Positions 35,266 through 47,232 of a DNA stretch of 64,000 bases are shown in pieces (position 1 is the first letter of the stretch; each line of letters begins with the position of its first letter). The DNA comes from Siphonodentalium dalli (taxonomy: Eukaryota; Mollusca; Scaphopoda; Gadilida; Siphonodentaliidae), in assembly GCA_032622095.1 (NCBI GenBank), contig CP136069.1, forward strand, positions 89,642,618 through 89,706,617, in the 5' to 3' direction. A model generated the notes under the pieces. It worked only from the letters and a program-made list of their open reading frames with translations. It had not been told where the DNA came from and searched no databases. Both the position numbers and the translations under genes were made by a program.

Positions 35266-35478
35266 CAGTAATGCCCTAATTAATCGACTGCTTAACCACA
35301 GCAGAATTATTGGTAACTTTTCAGGATTTAGTCGGAAATATGGCTTGTTGCCATTCATCGGAAAGCTCTTGGGAAGAGCTTTCCGATGAATGGCAACAAG
35401 CCATATTTCTGACTAAATCCTGAAAAGTTACCCATAAATCTGCTATGGTTAAGCAGTCGATTACTTAGGGCATTACTG
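35266..35478. mobile_element. Tc1/mariner-like palindromic MITE, family B, copy 7 (full length)
   Basis: It is 213 bp, CAGTAATGCCCTAATTAATC to GGGCATTACTG, with TA on both flanks. It is almost a perfect palindrome around gctcttgggaagagc. Confidence 0.92.
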
Positions 35479-35808
35479 TATGGCTAAGGCTCCATCTTGC
35501 AAAGCCGTTGCAAGTAAAAACCATGTTACAACTGAACAGGCATTGTGAGGCATGATATTTGCTAATATATTTTTACAACATTATTTTTTATCTTTAATGA
35601 TAAATTCAATGCAAATATGATTTAAAATGATGCAATAATGCTGAGTAGTTGTTGCCTAGAAGATAAGGAAGCACAGTCAACAGCATTGAGTTTTAGTGCC
35701 AAGATCATAAGGACATAAATTATCCAGGGCTGATTCAGACAGGCACATACATAGCATCTGAACACCAAGACGCTCATTTAGGCATATCCAATAAAACCCC
35801 TAACTTAT

Positions 35809-36001
35809 TTAATCCTTTCTATACTAATTGACAAGCAGTTCCCTTATAAAATGATCACATAAAAGTTCAACAAATGATCATATTTTTACTATCTGTTGTC
35901 AGCTTATTTTTTTTGAAAACCCCTACAGATGAATAATAGACAATACCAATGTATAATTTTATAAATGAATGGGAGAATCCATTTAGTATGGAAAGGGTTA
36001 A
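35809..36001. mobile_element. piggyBac-like MITE, family E, short complete copy
   Basis: TTAA is at both ends (35809-35812 and 35998-36001). The termini are TCCTTTCTATACTAATTGAC and CCATTTAGTATGGAAAGGG. At 193 bp it is compact and useful for defining the family. Confidence 0.78.
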
Positions 36002-36862
36002 AGATGTATTCCAGGTTCCAGACTTCCATTTGCAACATTTTAATAAAATCTAATTTATAATTTTTCACGATCAACCAAAAATTTCCGTTTGCTATTTTCT
36101 TGCACAGATATTAATTTCTTTATAGACAGATTTGTTGAAACTTTGTCAATGTCAATTTAATTCAATTCTAACCTGTCAGAAATGAAATGACCATGGCTTC
36201 ATTGGATGCTGTTTATAGTACCATTTTAAATCTGGAATTATTTGAGTAAATGCAGAAATCATGCGAAACTTATGGTTACAGAATTGTACACTTGGAGTCA
36301 TAACATAGATTCATGTCCAGGATATTGTGTTTAGATGAATCTGTATGTATTGTCCAGTGAAATTGGAATAGAGGCATTTAGATATCTGGGATGAGTCCAT
36401 TACGTTGTATCCATTAACATACCCAACAGAGATATTCAATTTTGAACACAAAACAAGCACTTCCTAACATATACCTTATATACATAGCAATTAAGCATGC
36501 GTGCCATGACGATTCTTGTTCTCATTCGATCAAAGTTGGCATTTAAGTCTGTAAGCGAAGGAAATTTGAATTGAAATTTTTGAGAAAAGAGATTTAGGTG
36601 TATGGGTTTAACAAGTTTGGCATTATCTTAGAATTCATTTGGAACAGATATATTGATTTACAATATTGCATTCATTCCATTATAAAACTTATGAGCTACA
36701 ATCGGAAGCTTGAATGATAACGCAATGCACAAGTGTGAACAGGTTAACATGGACAACGATTTGTGTCATCACAACAGAACAACGCAATGGAACACAGTCA
36801 TCTAAATGTTACTTAAAACAATTGTGCATGTTGGTCAGTGACTTAAAAACAGCCCTGGAATA
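36002..36862. other. Stretch with no recognised feature
   Basis: No splice-bounded coding frame and no repeat family was recognised. It lies beyond the 3' end of the EEIG gene. Confidence 0.45.
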
Positions 36863-37104
36863 CAGTAATGCCCTAAATAATCGACTCCTTAACCACAGCA
36901 TAATTATGGGTAACTTTTCAGGATTTAGGTAGGAAATATGGCTTGTTGCCATTCATTGGAAAGCTCTCACTGAGAGCTTTCCAATGAATGCTCTCAATGA
37001 GAGCTTTCCGATGAATGGCAAAAAGTCATATTTCCGACTAAATCCTGAAAAGTTACCCATAATTCTGCTGTGGTTAAAGAGTCGTTTATTTAGGGGCATT
37101 ACTG
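36863..37104. mobile_element. Family B MITE, copy 8, downstream of the EEIG stop codon
   Basis: It runs CAGTAATGCCC to GGGCATTACTG, 242 bp, with a partial duplication at the centre. It lies about 230 bp downstream of the EEIG stop codon on the - strand. It includes a - strand AATAAA (37084-37089) that could serve as a poly(A) signal. Confidence 0.85.
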
Positions 37105-37337
37105 CAACTGTGTCCCTGTGATAAGCACAAGCAAGCTCACCCGTGAATTTCTTGATTGATAATGTACAAATGTTAGATGAAAGAAGAATACATAGTACGA
37201 CTGCAGTCCCAGATGAAGAAGAATTCATAAAAAGTAATATCACAGATACACACATTCAGTCATCCACACTGAACATTTACTAGAGGCATATGTCCGGCCA
37301 ACTAGAATGAACAAATAGGTCTATGTGTCATGTGTTG

Positions 37338-37390
37338 TCACCATACTGCCGTCTTCCCATCTTTATCCACAGAAAGTTGCAAACCAGATG
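37338..37390 (-). CDS. EEIG1: EEIG1/2 (FAM102) homologue, terminal exon
   Basis: On the - strand an acceptor (cttattgtag, 37400-37391) is followed by 53 coding bases ending in TGA at 37338. The exon starts in phase 1, matching the phase-1 donor of the 41586-41700 exon, and reads (T)SGLQLSVDKDGKTAVW. Human FAM102A has a similar near-C-terminal segment (LRLFVSRDG-SATL). The protein then continues for about 25 residues in vertebrates but stops here after VW. Short on its own; the call depends on phase and position. Confidence 0.75.
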
Positions 37391-38514
37391 CTACAATAAG
37401 AAACAGAAACCATTAAAGACATATTATGTACTTGTTTGGGTGCGTGAAACTGATCAGTTAGTATCCAGAGTCTATGCCAACTGGAGGAATGTAGCATTCT
37501 AATAACATTGTCGAAAACCTGAAGCAAATCGACTGTACCACTCCATAGAAAACATAGTTTGAACTATGCTCAATAGTAAATATTTCCTACTCGATTCGGG
37601 ACGCATCTATAGGCGATAAACTAACGAAAACGATTTCACCATCGAGAGTCACTGCATTTAATTAATATATAAGAATGATGGTGTGTATTGTCAATTTGGA
37701 TATGTTTGTAGGAATTACTACTTTGAACAAGATTATTCTCCATTTATATTATTTGATCACCCTACCGGAGTGTTTCACATCACTTTAAAGCATATCCCAA
37801 GCAAAGGTGGCTTTTCATTTATGAAGTATCTCCATTTACGGCGCCGTAAATATAGCCACGGATATTGAATTTACGCTGTGATGTCACCATAGTCATAACT
37901 CATAACGTATGCCGTTTTGACTCTTCCACAATGGCAACAGCGCTCAATTTTTCACGATTACTCTACAGGTGTAGACTGTGGGGTACATAATATTCACAGG
38001 TTTATAATTTGTGTTTCCTCAAATGTTATAAGTAAGGTAAACGATACGAACAGCCAAGAATATAAAATTTACTTCAGCTGAAATTCAGACAATAGCACGA
38101 GCAACGTCCGGTATGCTCATATCGAGGTTTTGAACAAGTTTCTAATCTATTTTTGTGATGCATATATTATGTAGGCTACAAAATTTATTGCGTACACACA
38201 GGTTCAAATCCTAATAATAGAGACACACAGAAAACTGTTCACAGGTATATGACTTTAAGGTTGAATATAATGTTATCAAATAACTTTGAAATGACCCGAA
38301 TGACATCACTTCGTAAATTTAAGGTACACCGGTACGTTAACACCATTACATGTTGGACACTCTAACGACTGGGCTATCGAACTCCACCAAAGAATATGAA
38401 TTATCTTTTCGTCATACTGGTATCTGCTTATTTTTCATGAAAACCCCTCCAAATGAATAATAGACCATTCCAATATTTACTTTCATAGCTGTGAAACATG
38501 TTGCATGTGGATAT
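37391..38514. other. EEIG intron stretch, nothing recognised
   Basis: The + strand frame at 37683-37868 has no splice context. A GC-rich palindrome ttacggcgccgtaa lies near 37837-37850. A family E snippet (cccctccaaatgaataatag) is at about 38445. Confidence 0.4.
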
Positions 38515-38711
38515 TGTTCCCCCATGATGTCTCATGTCTATAGGGAGACTCGCATTTATTTTTAGAGATTACATTGGCCTAACATTATTTACCTTGACCT
38601 TGTAAGCCAGTGCATTCTCTTATATATGGAATACTTGTATATATAAGAGAATGCACTGGCACAGGATCTTTAATGCTGTGCCAGCGCAGCTCCAGTCATG
38701 AAAGGGTTAAA
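38515..38711. mobile_element. piggyBac-like MITE, family C, copy 8
   Basis: It contains cattgttc... tatagggagactcgcat and ttgtaagccagtgcattctc, a short hairpin and ctccagtcatgaaaggg-TTAA at the right end. The left end is truncated. Confidence 0.65.
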
Positions 38712-38814
38712 GCTAATTCAAACATGAGCTATGATAACAGAGATACAGAGATAAATAATAGATACAAAAGCATTTTTCACACTAAGGCCCATAAACTCTG
38801 CAAAATAAATAAAA

Positions 38815-40640
38815 GTGTCAATGACACTGAAGCTCAACTTGGAAAAGGGCTTATGTCAAATGTTTCAGTTAATGGACCGATAAGGAATGTGGACAGTTGG
38901 AATGTCTATGTAATTCTAGATGTCAATGCAAAGAGTAAAATTCAAGATGGCTGCCGGTCATCATGTTTTTCATCGAAAATTTTTTTAATTTGATAGCTCC
39001 TATCTAGAGGTGATCCTAAAAATGCCTGTATATTTTCAAAACAATTCTCCAATAAATGCAGGATGCAGGGTATGCCGATGAATTCAAATTTGAAATCAAA
39101 GATGGCTGTTGGCGGCCAATTTCTTTTATGAATTTCTGAAAAAATATCAATGACTCCCATCTAGATGTCAACCCGAAGATACAAATAAAGTTTGACGGAT
39201 ATATGGCATGTAGGATGTACCAAAGGATTTAGTCATGATTTGGCTGCCGGTGACCATCTATTTCATCGAAAATATGATAGCTCCCATCTAGAGTTGATTC
39301 TAAACATGCCTGTAAATTTTCAAAACATTTCTCCAAAAAAAATGCGGACTGAAGGGTGCGCCGCTGGATTCAAATTTGAAATCTAAGATGGCTGCAGGCG
39401 GCCATGTTTTTTAACAAATTTAGGTAAATGAAAGTGTCAATGACACTGTAGCTCAACTTGGAAAGGGAATAATTTCATGTGTTACAGTCAATGGAGCGAT
39501 TAGGAATGCGGAAATTTGAAAGGTAAAAGTAATACTAGATTATCAACATGAAGAGATATATATAAAGTAAAATCCAAGATGGTTGCTGGTTGAAATTCAA
39601 AAACATTTGATAGCTTCCATCTTGTAGATCAATATCAAGATTAATATGGAGTTTGGTGATGAATGGATGAGGGAACTGGACTCGTTTCCATCTACATCTC
39701 AATGTTAACAGCCATGACAAATTTCATGATGATCCGACCAAAGGTAAGACCTGTAGCCCATGCCAAAGGATTTAGTCATACAAAGAGTAAAATCCAAATG
39801 TTTTATGGCAGAATGACCCCAAAATGACTCGTTCCCATCTACGTATCAATGCTAACATCCATGACAAATTTCATGATGATCCGACCAAAGGTATGAATTG
39901 TAGCCCGTGCCAAAGGATTTAGTCATACAAAGAGTAAAATCCTCGATGGCTTCTGGCAACCATGTTTTATGGCCGAATGACCCCAAAATGACTTGTTCCC
40001 ATCTACATGTCAATATTAACTTCCATGACAAATTTCATGATGATCAGACGAACACTCCGGCCTGTAGTCTGTGCTAATGGATTGAATTTTGAAATCCAAG
40101 ATGGCCACGGGCGGCCATGTATTTTTGCCGAATGACCCCAAAATGACTTGTTCCCATCTATATGTCATTGTCAACATCTGTGACAAATTTCATGATGATC
40201 CGACTAAAGGTACAACATGTAGCCCGTGCCAAAGGATTTAGTCATGCAAAGAGTAAAATCCAAGATGGCAGCTGGCGGCCATGTTTTTTGGCCGAATGAC
40301 CCCAAAATGACTCGTGCCCATTTGCATGTCAATATTAAAATCCATGAGAAATTTCATGATGATCAGACTAACAGACCTGTAGCCCGTGCTAATGAATTGA
40401 ATTTTGAAATCCAAGATGGCCGCTGGCGGCCATGTTTTTTTCCTGAATGACACCAAAATGACTCGTTCCCATCTACATGTCAATGTCAACAGCTATGACA
40501 AATTTCATAATGATCTGACCAAAGGTACGACCTGTAGCCCGTGCAAAAGGAAATTGTTCAGGCCTCACACACTCACAGACGGCGGATAGCAAGGCATGGC
40601 AATAGCTCAAACTTTACATAGTAAAGAGGCTCCCATCTAG
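38815..40640. repeat. Family F element(s): diverged units, head motif and about 163 bp array
   Basis: The head motif gtgtcaatgacactg(t/a)ag appears at about 38817 and again at 39432, so two elements may be joined. Diverged monomers (ttcaagatggctgccgg, 38940; tcaaagatggctgttggcgg, 39097) precede standard monomers from about 39700 to 40560. The tail has cagacggcgg and agctcaaactttacatagta at about 40575-40625. It lies in the EEIG intron. Confidence 0.85.
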
Positions 40641-41139
40641 GGGTTACCCGAAGATCCATATGAATTTTGCTAATGATCGGATCAGAGATGTGACCTGTAG
40701 GGGTTTGCTAAAGGATATTGTTGATGAATAATGGATGCACACAGACGCACGTACACACAGACTGCATCAAGTTAAAATTAATGGACGAAATACGTTCCAC
40801 GATGACTAAGATAGAGAGCACAGACAGACGTATGGATGAAGGGATGAACCTATTTCTATATCACCTGCCAAACTTCATTCTCAGGGGGTAACAGATATGT
40901 TAACAAAAGGTTCTATACATGCTAAATCTTAAAAACTTTGGATTTTGGACATTCAAAGCAATAATTCTTGCACTTGCATGTATTTTGACAGAGCAATTAT
41001 TGATCATTGGAGTCGAATGTCCAAAGAAATTTCCATGTCGCTGTAAATTTGTGAAAGGATGGCCATCAATTTTAAAACGTATCTACATGGAAAATTTCCA
41101 AACCAAGAACTTGCTTGTTGTGTGCTAGTATACCTCCAT
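40641..41139. other. EEIG intron stretch with a small secreted-like frame
   Basis: The + strand frame at 40919-41128 (69 residues) has a hydrophobic stretch (AIILALACILTEQLLIIGV) followed by CPKKFPCRC. It is superficially like a signal peptide followed by a leucine-rich-repeat N-cap. No splice partner was found and the initiation context is unremarkable. Not called as a gene. Confidence 0.2.
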
Positions 41140-41561
41140 GGTGCCAAATTGACACATGGGTAGGACGGAGATAAACTTTTAAATAAACAAAGAGGTATAA
41201 CTCTAGAATGGAAAAAAAATGCGAACAGCATAATTTCCCCTCTTTAGAAAGCAGGCATGATGGCGAACCTCCATACCAAATTTCATTCAGATCAGATAAC
41301 CAATGTCTGAGGCATCACCACGGACAGACAACATTTCCAGATAAACAAAGAAGAATAACTCTAGAATGGAAAACGTGAATTACAGTTGCCCTCTTTTAAA
41401 GCAGTCATGATGGCGAACCTACATAATAAATTTCATTCAGATCCGATAACCCGTGGCTGAGATATATGCCTGGATGGACGGGCAGACAGACAGACGAAGG
41501 AGAAAGTCAATGCAGTATACCCCCCCACCCCATTTTTCTTCAAAAAGAGGGGGTATAATTA
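41140..41561. repeat. J-type array element, short (two units), with hairpin tail
   Basis: Two units contain gaggtataactctagaatgg / aagaataactctagaatgga and gatggcgaacctccatacca / gatggcgaacctacataata, about 170 bp apart. A gacgggcagacagacagacg patch follows (41477-41496). A terminal hairpin gtataccccc ... gggggtataat lies at about 41516-41559. It ends 25 bp from an EEIG exon donor. Confidence 0.75.
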
Positions 41562-41585
41562 ATAGCAACAGAATAGGAAACTCAC

Positions 41586-41700
41586 TCTCATCACAGAGTA
41601 CACCCAGATCTGTGCTCTGTAGAATTTTATCAACTAAATCTTCAGCATTAACCCTCGTATTATCCATCCTTCGATCTTTCGATGGCTTCTCATCTTTTTG
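41586..41700 (-). CDS. EEIG1: EEIG1/2 (FAM102) homologue, exon with conserved DTR-DAxxIVxKI-type motif
   Basis: On the - strand the acceptor gttttgcag (ending 41701) precedes 115 coding bases and the donor is gtgagt (41585-41580). It enters in phase 0 and leaves in phase 1. The product includes MDNTRVNAEDLVDKILQSTD, which aligns with the highly conserved [20 protein letters not shown] segment near the C-terminus of vertebrate EEIG1/FAM102A. This is the strongest single piece of evidence for the gene. EEIG1 is described as a RANK-pathway and hormone-responsive protein with an N-terminal C2 domain in vertebrates; the invertebrate role is not established from sequence. Confidence 0.88.
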
Positions 41701-41826
41701 CTGCAAAACAAATGGATCATGATATAATGCTTTTCTGTTATAAAGTAGAATTAAAACAAACTCATAAATTGTAATGAACAATATTTCCCAAATGAGTTCT
41801 ACATTGGAACGCTAGTAATACCTGGA

Positions 41827-41953
41827 TTAACTGTTTCTTTGCTAAATGGATTCTACCATCAGTTATAAATGTATACATTGGAAGCCATGTTTATTATCTA
41901 AACATTTCCTAAGGGAACTACTCATTAATGAGTATTTAGAAAGAGAGAGTTAA
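41827..41953. mobile_element. piggyBac-like MITE, family E, internally deleted
   Basis: The sequence ctaaatggattctaccatca then gtttattatctaaacatttc and aatgagtatttagaaagaga joins the family left end directly to its right end. It is in the EEIG intron. Confidence 0.6.
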
Positions 41954-42595
41954 GCCCTATGTACATATAATTTTCGGACAATCGCCAGGGTGACCAGATA
42001 CACATATTTGTTATTTCTGACCGGTGTTTTTATTATCTATATATAGAAGAGTAGGTTCTGTCTGTCGGTCTGGATTTTTCTCCCAGGCTGCTGGTCTAGT
42101 TTGGTGTGGTGACTCCGGGTACCCTGGTGGAAGTTATGATGGCATTTAATTGATTTTAAAAATATTAATTAAATAAATAAAAAAAACTTTTTTTAAATAA
42201 GCTCACAATGGGCCTATTTCAGAATCAAATAAGTCCAATATGAACCTATGTGAATATTTCCATAAATATTATCTCTATATATAAAAGAATAGGATCTGTC
42301 TGTTATGTGCACGAAACACACAGGTGCTGCAGGCTGCTAACACACAAAGGGGCATCACGCCTCTTTGTGCAGGGGCCACAGGCATCTCTGATGCTGAATA
42401 AAGGCTCTCAGAAAGTTGAGTCTAAAATTCACATGATACGCATAACATCTGAATATACAAGAGCATGGCTTACATATTTATGAACATATGTGTATCATCG
42501 GTGAATTTTAACAACTATTCTCTATGAACTGAGCCCTATAATTTATTATTGTATATATGATGAATCATATGAAGTATGATTTTGAATTGACTTAC
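41954..42595. other. EEIG intron stretch, nothing firmly recognised
   Basis: Two copies of an atctatatata-agagtagg/aaagaatagg(a)tctgtctgt phrase (about 42037 and 42272) suggest a small repeat. No exon was recognised. Confidence 0.4.
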
Positions 42596-42641
42596 CCTTT
42601 GTTTTGATAATTCTCCTAGTGATGAACTCACACTTGCACTT
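42596..42641 (-). CDS. EEIG1: EEIG1/2 (FAM102) homologue, 46 bp micro-exon
   Basis: On the - strand the acceptor ctttttcag (42650-42642) and donor gtaagt (42595-42590) bound 46 bases. The preceding exon ends in phase 2 (AG), so the first base completes an Arg codon. The exon reads SASVSSSLGELSKQR and leaves in phase 0, matching the next exon. The serine-rich string corresponds to the RRNTSTSSSASGGLG region of vertebrate FAM102A. Phase agreement on both sides makes this short exon credible. Confidence 0.8.
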
Positions 42642-42985
42642 CTGAAAAAGAAACCAAGAAAGTATATGGTAACTGGATGATGTAAAATATATATTTTATA
42701 GTAGCATATACTATGTCGGTTTTTATTTACAAATGAGGTCTAAGGCTGATATGAAGTTACTGCGGTCCAAGTGATAACCTTGTTATTAATTAAATAAACT
42801 ATAATATGGTCACGTCATTGGTGTTAAGATTGAATGGACTTGTAACACAGTCATAGAATTTAACAAAATAATTTATTTTTTTTGAGAAATTTAATCTCAA
42901 AACAAAATATTGCTATACAGCAAATTCAGCTCTATTAACCCTTTCTATACTAAGCATTCTCCCATTCAGCTATAAAAGTAAATCA

Positions 42986-43486
42986 TGCCATGAATCTCTA
43001 CTCTGCAAGGATACGCCCGTAGAGATCATATTCCACCAGTACAAGACCTGGGAATTTCTGACAGGGAACTTTATAACATTGAACATATTAAAAAGGCTCT
43101 TTGATAATATTTGTTTGTCAATAGTATACTTCACAGTAGGGGGTGGTCCCAGCTCAAAATTGCATGCTTTTTGGTGACTTTTTTTTAACCGATATCACAA
43201 ATAAACATTGAGTTAATTAACTGGGACAAATTCTATGATTGTAAGCCATGAAAAGCAAAATCGTTCACAAAGTCACTCAATTCTTACAATTTGAGTGGGA
43301 ACCATCACCTACAGTAGTTTATAGTATTAAAGAACATATTAACTGAGAAATATATTACCTGCACTGTTTTTTTCAATGTTATAAACTTCCCTGTCACAAC
43401 ATAAACAAATTTCCATGTTTTGTACTGGTGGAATATGATCTCTACGGGCGTATGTCTGGATAAGAGATTCATGACATGATCTACTA
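42986..43486. mobile_element. Family H palindromic MITE, copy 2
   Basis: The arms catgaatctctactctgc... and ...gataagagattcatg, gatcatattccaccagtaca and tactggtggaatatgatctc, gacagggaactttataacat and atgttataaacttccctgtc are complementary. The inner gtggtcccagctcaaaattg pairs with caatttgagtgggaaccatc. Confidence 0.8.
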
Positions 43487-44830
43487 TACAAGAGGTGGCA
43501 TCAGAGATGCTGTGTCTCGTTTTCGGTGGCTTACCGCCAGTGGCTACCGCCGGTGGCTACCGCCAATTGGTGTGCATTAGTATCGGTAGACTAATTAATA
43601 GGTAAAATCGGTTAATATTTGTTCAAGTTATCGCGCTAACGGCCTCAAAATCGCGAAGAATTCACAAACTAAGGGCCATAACTCTATCAAATTTTATCGG
43701 GCCAGGCTGGTTTTCGAACTCGTCCAGGATATTATTGGAAGACACCTATATACCAAATTTTAGTTGAATCGGATGACGTTTGTTGAAGTTATTGCGCTAA
43801 CGAGCTAAAAATTCACGAAAAATGACTAATTAAGGGCCATAACTCTATCAAATTTTATCGGACCAGGCTGGTTTTCGAACAGGTCCGAAATATTCTTGGC
43901 AAGTATGTCTGTTCCAAATTTTAAACAAATCGGAGGACGTTTGTTGAAGTTATCGCGCTAACGAGCTAAAAATTCACAAAAAATGACTAATTAAGGGCCA
44001 TAACTCTATCAAATTTTATTGGGCCAGGCTGGTTTTCGAACTCGTCCAGGATATTATTGGAAGACACTTATATACAAAATTTTAGTTGAATCGGATGACG
44101 TTTGTTGAAGTTATCGTGCTAACGAGCTCAAAATTCGTACAAAATGACTACTTAAGGACCATAACTCTATCAAATTTTATCGGACCGGGCCGGTTTTCTA
44201 ACTCGTCCGAGGTATTCTTGGGAGACACCTATATATCAAAATTTCAATCAAATAGGATGATGTTTGTTAAATTATCGCGCTAACGAGCTGAAATTTTTTG
44301 AAAAAATGACTAATTAAGGGCCATAACTCTATCAAATTTTATCGGACCTGGCCGGTTTTCGAACTCGAGATATTCTTGGGAGACACCTATATACCAAATT
44401 TCAATCAAATCGGATAACGTTTGTTGAAGTTATCGCGCTAACGAGCTGAAAATTCTAGAAAAATGACTAATTAAGGGCCATAACTCTATCAAATTTTATC
44501 GGACCAGGCCGGTTTTCGAACTCGTCCGAGATATTCTTGGGAGACACCTATATCCCAAATTTCAATCGAATCAGATAACGTTTGTTGAAGTTGTTGCGCT
44601 AACGAGCCTAAAATCAGTGAAAAATGGCAAAGGGCCATAACTCTGTAATAAATGTGCAGACGAACACAATTTTTTGTCTGCAGCTTACGTGCATGGATAT
44701 GTACTCACACACCAAAATCCGTCAATAAAAGGTTGAGTTATAAGCAAAACACGCCGCCCGTCAGCCACCCGCCCGCCCACCGTCCCTCATCAAACTATAA
44801 GTCGAGTTTTGGAAAAAAACTCGACTAAAA
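43487..44830. repeat. J-type tandem array, about 160 bp monomer, 7 units, hairpin tail
   Basis: The string gggccataactctatcaaat (or close variants) recurs at about 43673, 43834, 43996, 44156, 44317, 44476 and 44633, so spacing is 157-163 bp. Each unit also has tttatcggaccaggctggtt, cgaactcgtccgagatattc and gttgaagttatcgcgctaac. After the last unit come a Ccgccc-rich patch (44750-44785) and a terminal hairpin agtcgagttttgg ... aaactcgact (44801-44827). A short lead-in at 43530-43565 has cgccagtggctaccgccggt. Open frames here are artefacts. Confidence 0.92.
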
Positions 44831-45039
44831 AGTAAATAGTGGAATAGTTTATTATTCAATTGGAGGAAAAATGAGCAGATGACAGTATGGCGAAAAGATA
44901 ATACAAGTGCAGAAGGATTCATATTATTTTGTGGGAAATGTTCATCAATGAGAATTTAGTAGAGAAAGGTTAAAATTAAAGAGTCCACATCAATGTGATA
45001 TGACATCAACTCCGTTTCGATACTAATGTGTAGTGAACA

Positions 45040-47232
45040 TTAACCCTTTAGCGTTCAGAGAGCCCCAGAGCGCCCGGCCGCGTAGGTCCAGAAAGCCCCA
45101 GAGCACCTTGAGTTTTTGGATTATTTTCGGTCATAGTTTACAACAAAAATATTGCATTATAACACAACAAAATTATCTTATTTTTAATGTAAACAATAAC
45201 ATGGATGTTACATTAATAATATTTATGTTTTTGTTGGGTTTTGTGGCAGATTTTGTACAATTTAATCAACATTTCATAATAAAATCGTAATAAAACGAAA
45301 ACATGGTCGTCGCGGTGCTATTTTTCAAGTCGACTAAATCAATGTACTCGCAATTGTGATCTGTGTACAGCCATCTAATATAGTTTTATTCTACAGATTT
45401 TTATTTACAAACTTTATTTTTATTTCTAATAGAATATTTATTTGACTTCTTGATGTTTTTGAGCTATTAATAATATGCAACTGAATTAAAAAGACCAATA
45501 TCATGATTTGACCAGCGAAGCAAATACAGTTCTGAGTCAACTCCAAGACACCTGCGCTGTTGCAGTGTTGGTGTTACTAAGGACGCCGTGTTTTGGCCCT
45601 AGAAATGTTCTCAAATAAAACTGTTTGATTTGATTTTTTCCCTCATTCATCACAAGATCATATGAATAATATTTTATTTTAATACACTGAGTGAGCAATT
45701 TTGAGAATTCAATAAAGTTCTGATCGGAAAGTTCGACAACATTTTCGATTTTCTCTTCAGTTACACGTCCCAACGTCACGCCAATTCAGCCCAATATTGT
45801 GGACACGGGGATTGCCTGGATTAGTACCCAAATAAATTATGTTGTTAAAGCGCATTGACAAATACATAATCTTGAGTATATTCTCCACACTATAATTGAA
45901 AAATACAAAGGAATGGACACATGATTCAATCCAAATGGTTTATTTAAAAAACACTCCCGTCAAGAAACCCCCACTGATGACGTGCGCAAAAAATATGTAC
46001 CTACAGTAAACACGTGTTGTTGGAAATTGGGGCGCACAATGGGGACTGTCATTTATCATGGCTATAACTATTACCCATTCGGTAATTCATAAATGACATT
46101 CATTGCAAATTCAAACAGAATATATCTTAGATTTAGTATTAGTATCAATTGACCATTTATCGAATGTTGCCATTGAACTTATTGATCAGCTGATGACGAT
46201 GAAAACATCTCGGAACCTTGCCGACGTCAGCGCAACAATGATAAAATACTGTATAGCACAAATGTGCATCGATCGGCCGTTTTGTTCTCTCGTTTGATTA
46301 ATAAAATTATTCTTCTCCGCTCATTAACACTGTCAAATACTCAAGTAAATTGGCCATATCATGATGTGAAAAATCAAAGAAATGACATTGTATAACATTA
46401 GTTACTTTAATTTGAACACAAGAGTTCACGAGACAAACGCGGCTATTTTTAAATTGAAAGTGCGCAAATCAATTACGAATAGTGCTGCATTTACCGCGAA
46501 TTACTTATCGGCACTGTCTTGTCATTTTATATTGAATATGATTGCTCAAAATTTCACTAAGAGAAAGCACTTTTCTCGATCGTAAGATACAATGTAGGCA
46601 CGAAATAATTGTTTAATTTATTAATTGCACAAGATATGTGCGGTGCGAATGTATTGACTGCAATGTCAAGGTAAAAAACCGGTGCGCCAAATTGAAGTAA
46701 ACAAAAAAACACGTGCGTTGTAATCAATGGCACAATGTTGACTAGTTTGGACTAATAATGCAGTCAATTGTAACTGAATTTACACGTAACTATCCAAGAG
46801 TTGATAGGCAGGCCACTTGATGATTTATTTTTATGTTTCATTTCACCACGTAGACATTGCTTAAAACATTAATAAATCACCCAATTTCGTGATATGGTTT
46901 TCCGACAGAGAAATTGAAACTGAAAGTCACATTGATCTGTTGATAAAACAAAACTTACCTTTTGTTTGTTTATTACATTTATTGTTATAAAATATAAATA
47001 TAAAACCTACTAAATATTCAGCATACTATCATGCTTGGGGAGGGGGATTCACAACTGATTTTTTTTTTACTCCCAGTCCCCATCCATACAGATGAACATA
47101 ATTTCATAAATCAAGAGCCACATAACATTTAGTAATAATACATGTTTTCCCCCAAAAACTTTGACGTCACCAGAAAGTTCTGTTGGCTGGAGGTAATGAC
47201 GTTAGTCATATTACTGTTGGGTAAAGGGTTAA
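45040..47232. mobile_element. Possible piggyBac-like element with TTAA-CCCTTTA ends
   Basis: TTAA-CCCTTTAGCG at 45040 and GGGTAAAGGG-TTAA ending 47232 could be termini of a 2.2 kb element in the EEIG intron. The inverted repeat is short (about 7 bp) and no transposase was recognised in any frame (the frames at 45537-45779, 46103-46297 and 46382-46585 are unrecognised). This may be an intron stretch bounded by chance TTAA-CCCTTT motifs. Confidence 0.3.

Larger units (their letters stand above)
42935..44973. mobile_element. piggyBac-like MITE, family E, split by a 1.8 kb compound insertion
   Basis: The left part TTAA-CCCTTTCTATACTAAGC to about 42985 is continued at about 44835 (gtggaatagtttattattca, attggaggaaaaatgagcag) and ends tagtagagaaagg-TTAA. 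Between them are a family H palindrome and a J-type array. The EEIG intron contains the whole complex. Confidence 0.65.

Noticed and set aside
37683-37868. Frame near the 3' end of EEIG on the opposite strand
   Set aside because: No splice context, no domain, and lies in the EEIG intron; likely chance.
40226-40589. Overlapping frames on both strands in the 38.8-40.6 kb array
   Set aside because: Open frames recur with the monomer period and appear on both strands, as expected from a tandem repeat.
40919-41128. Secreted, leucine-rich-repeat N-cap-like small protein
   Set aside because: Hydrophobic start and CPKKFPCRC are suggestive, but there are no following repeats, splice site or transcript evidence.
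41437-41781. Whole 114-residue minus frame as a gene
   Set aside because: Only 41700-41586 is exon; the flanks are intron beyond clear splice sites, and the far end runs into a repeat tail.
46103-46585. Two + frames suspected as piggyBac transposase in 45040-47232
   Set aside because: No DDD-type motif or cysteine-rich C-terminus recognised; the sequences look non-coding.
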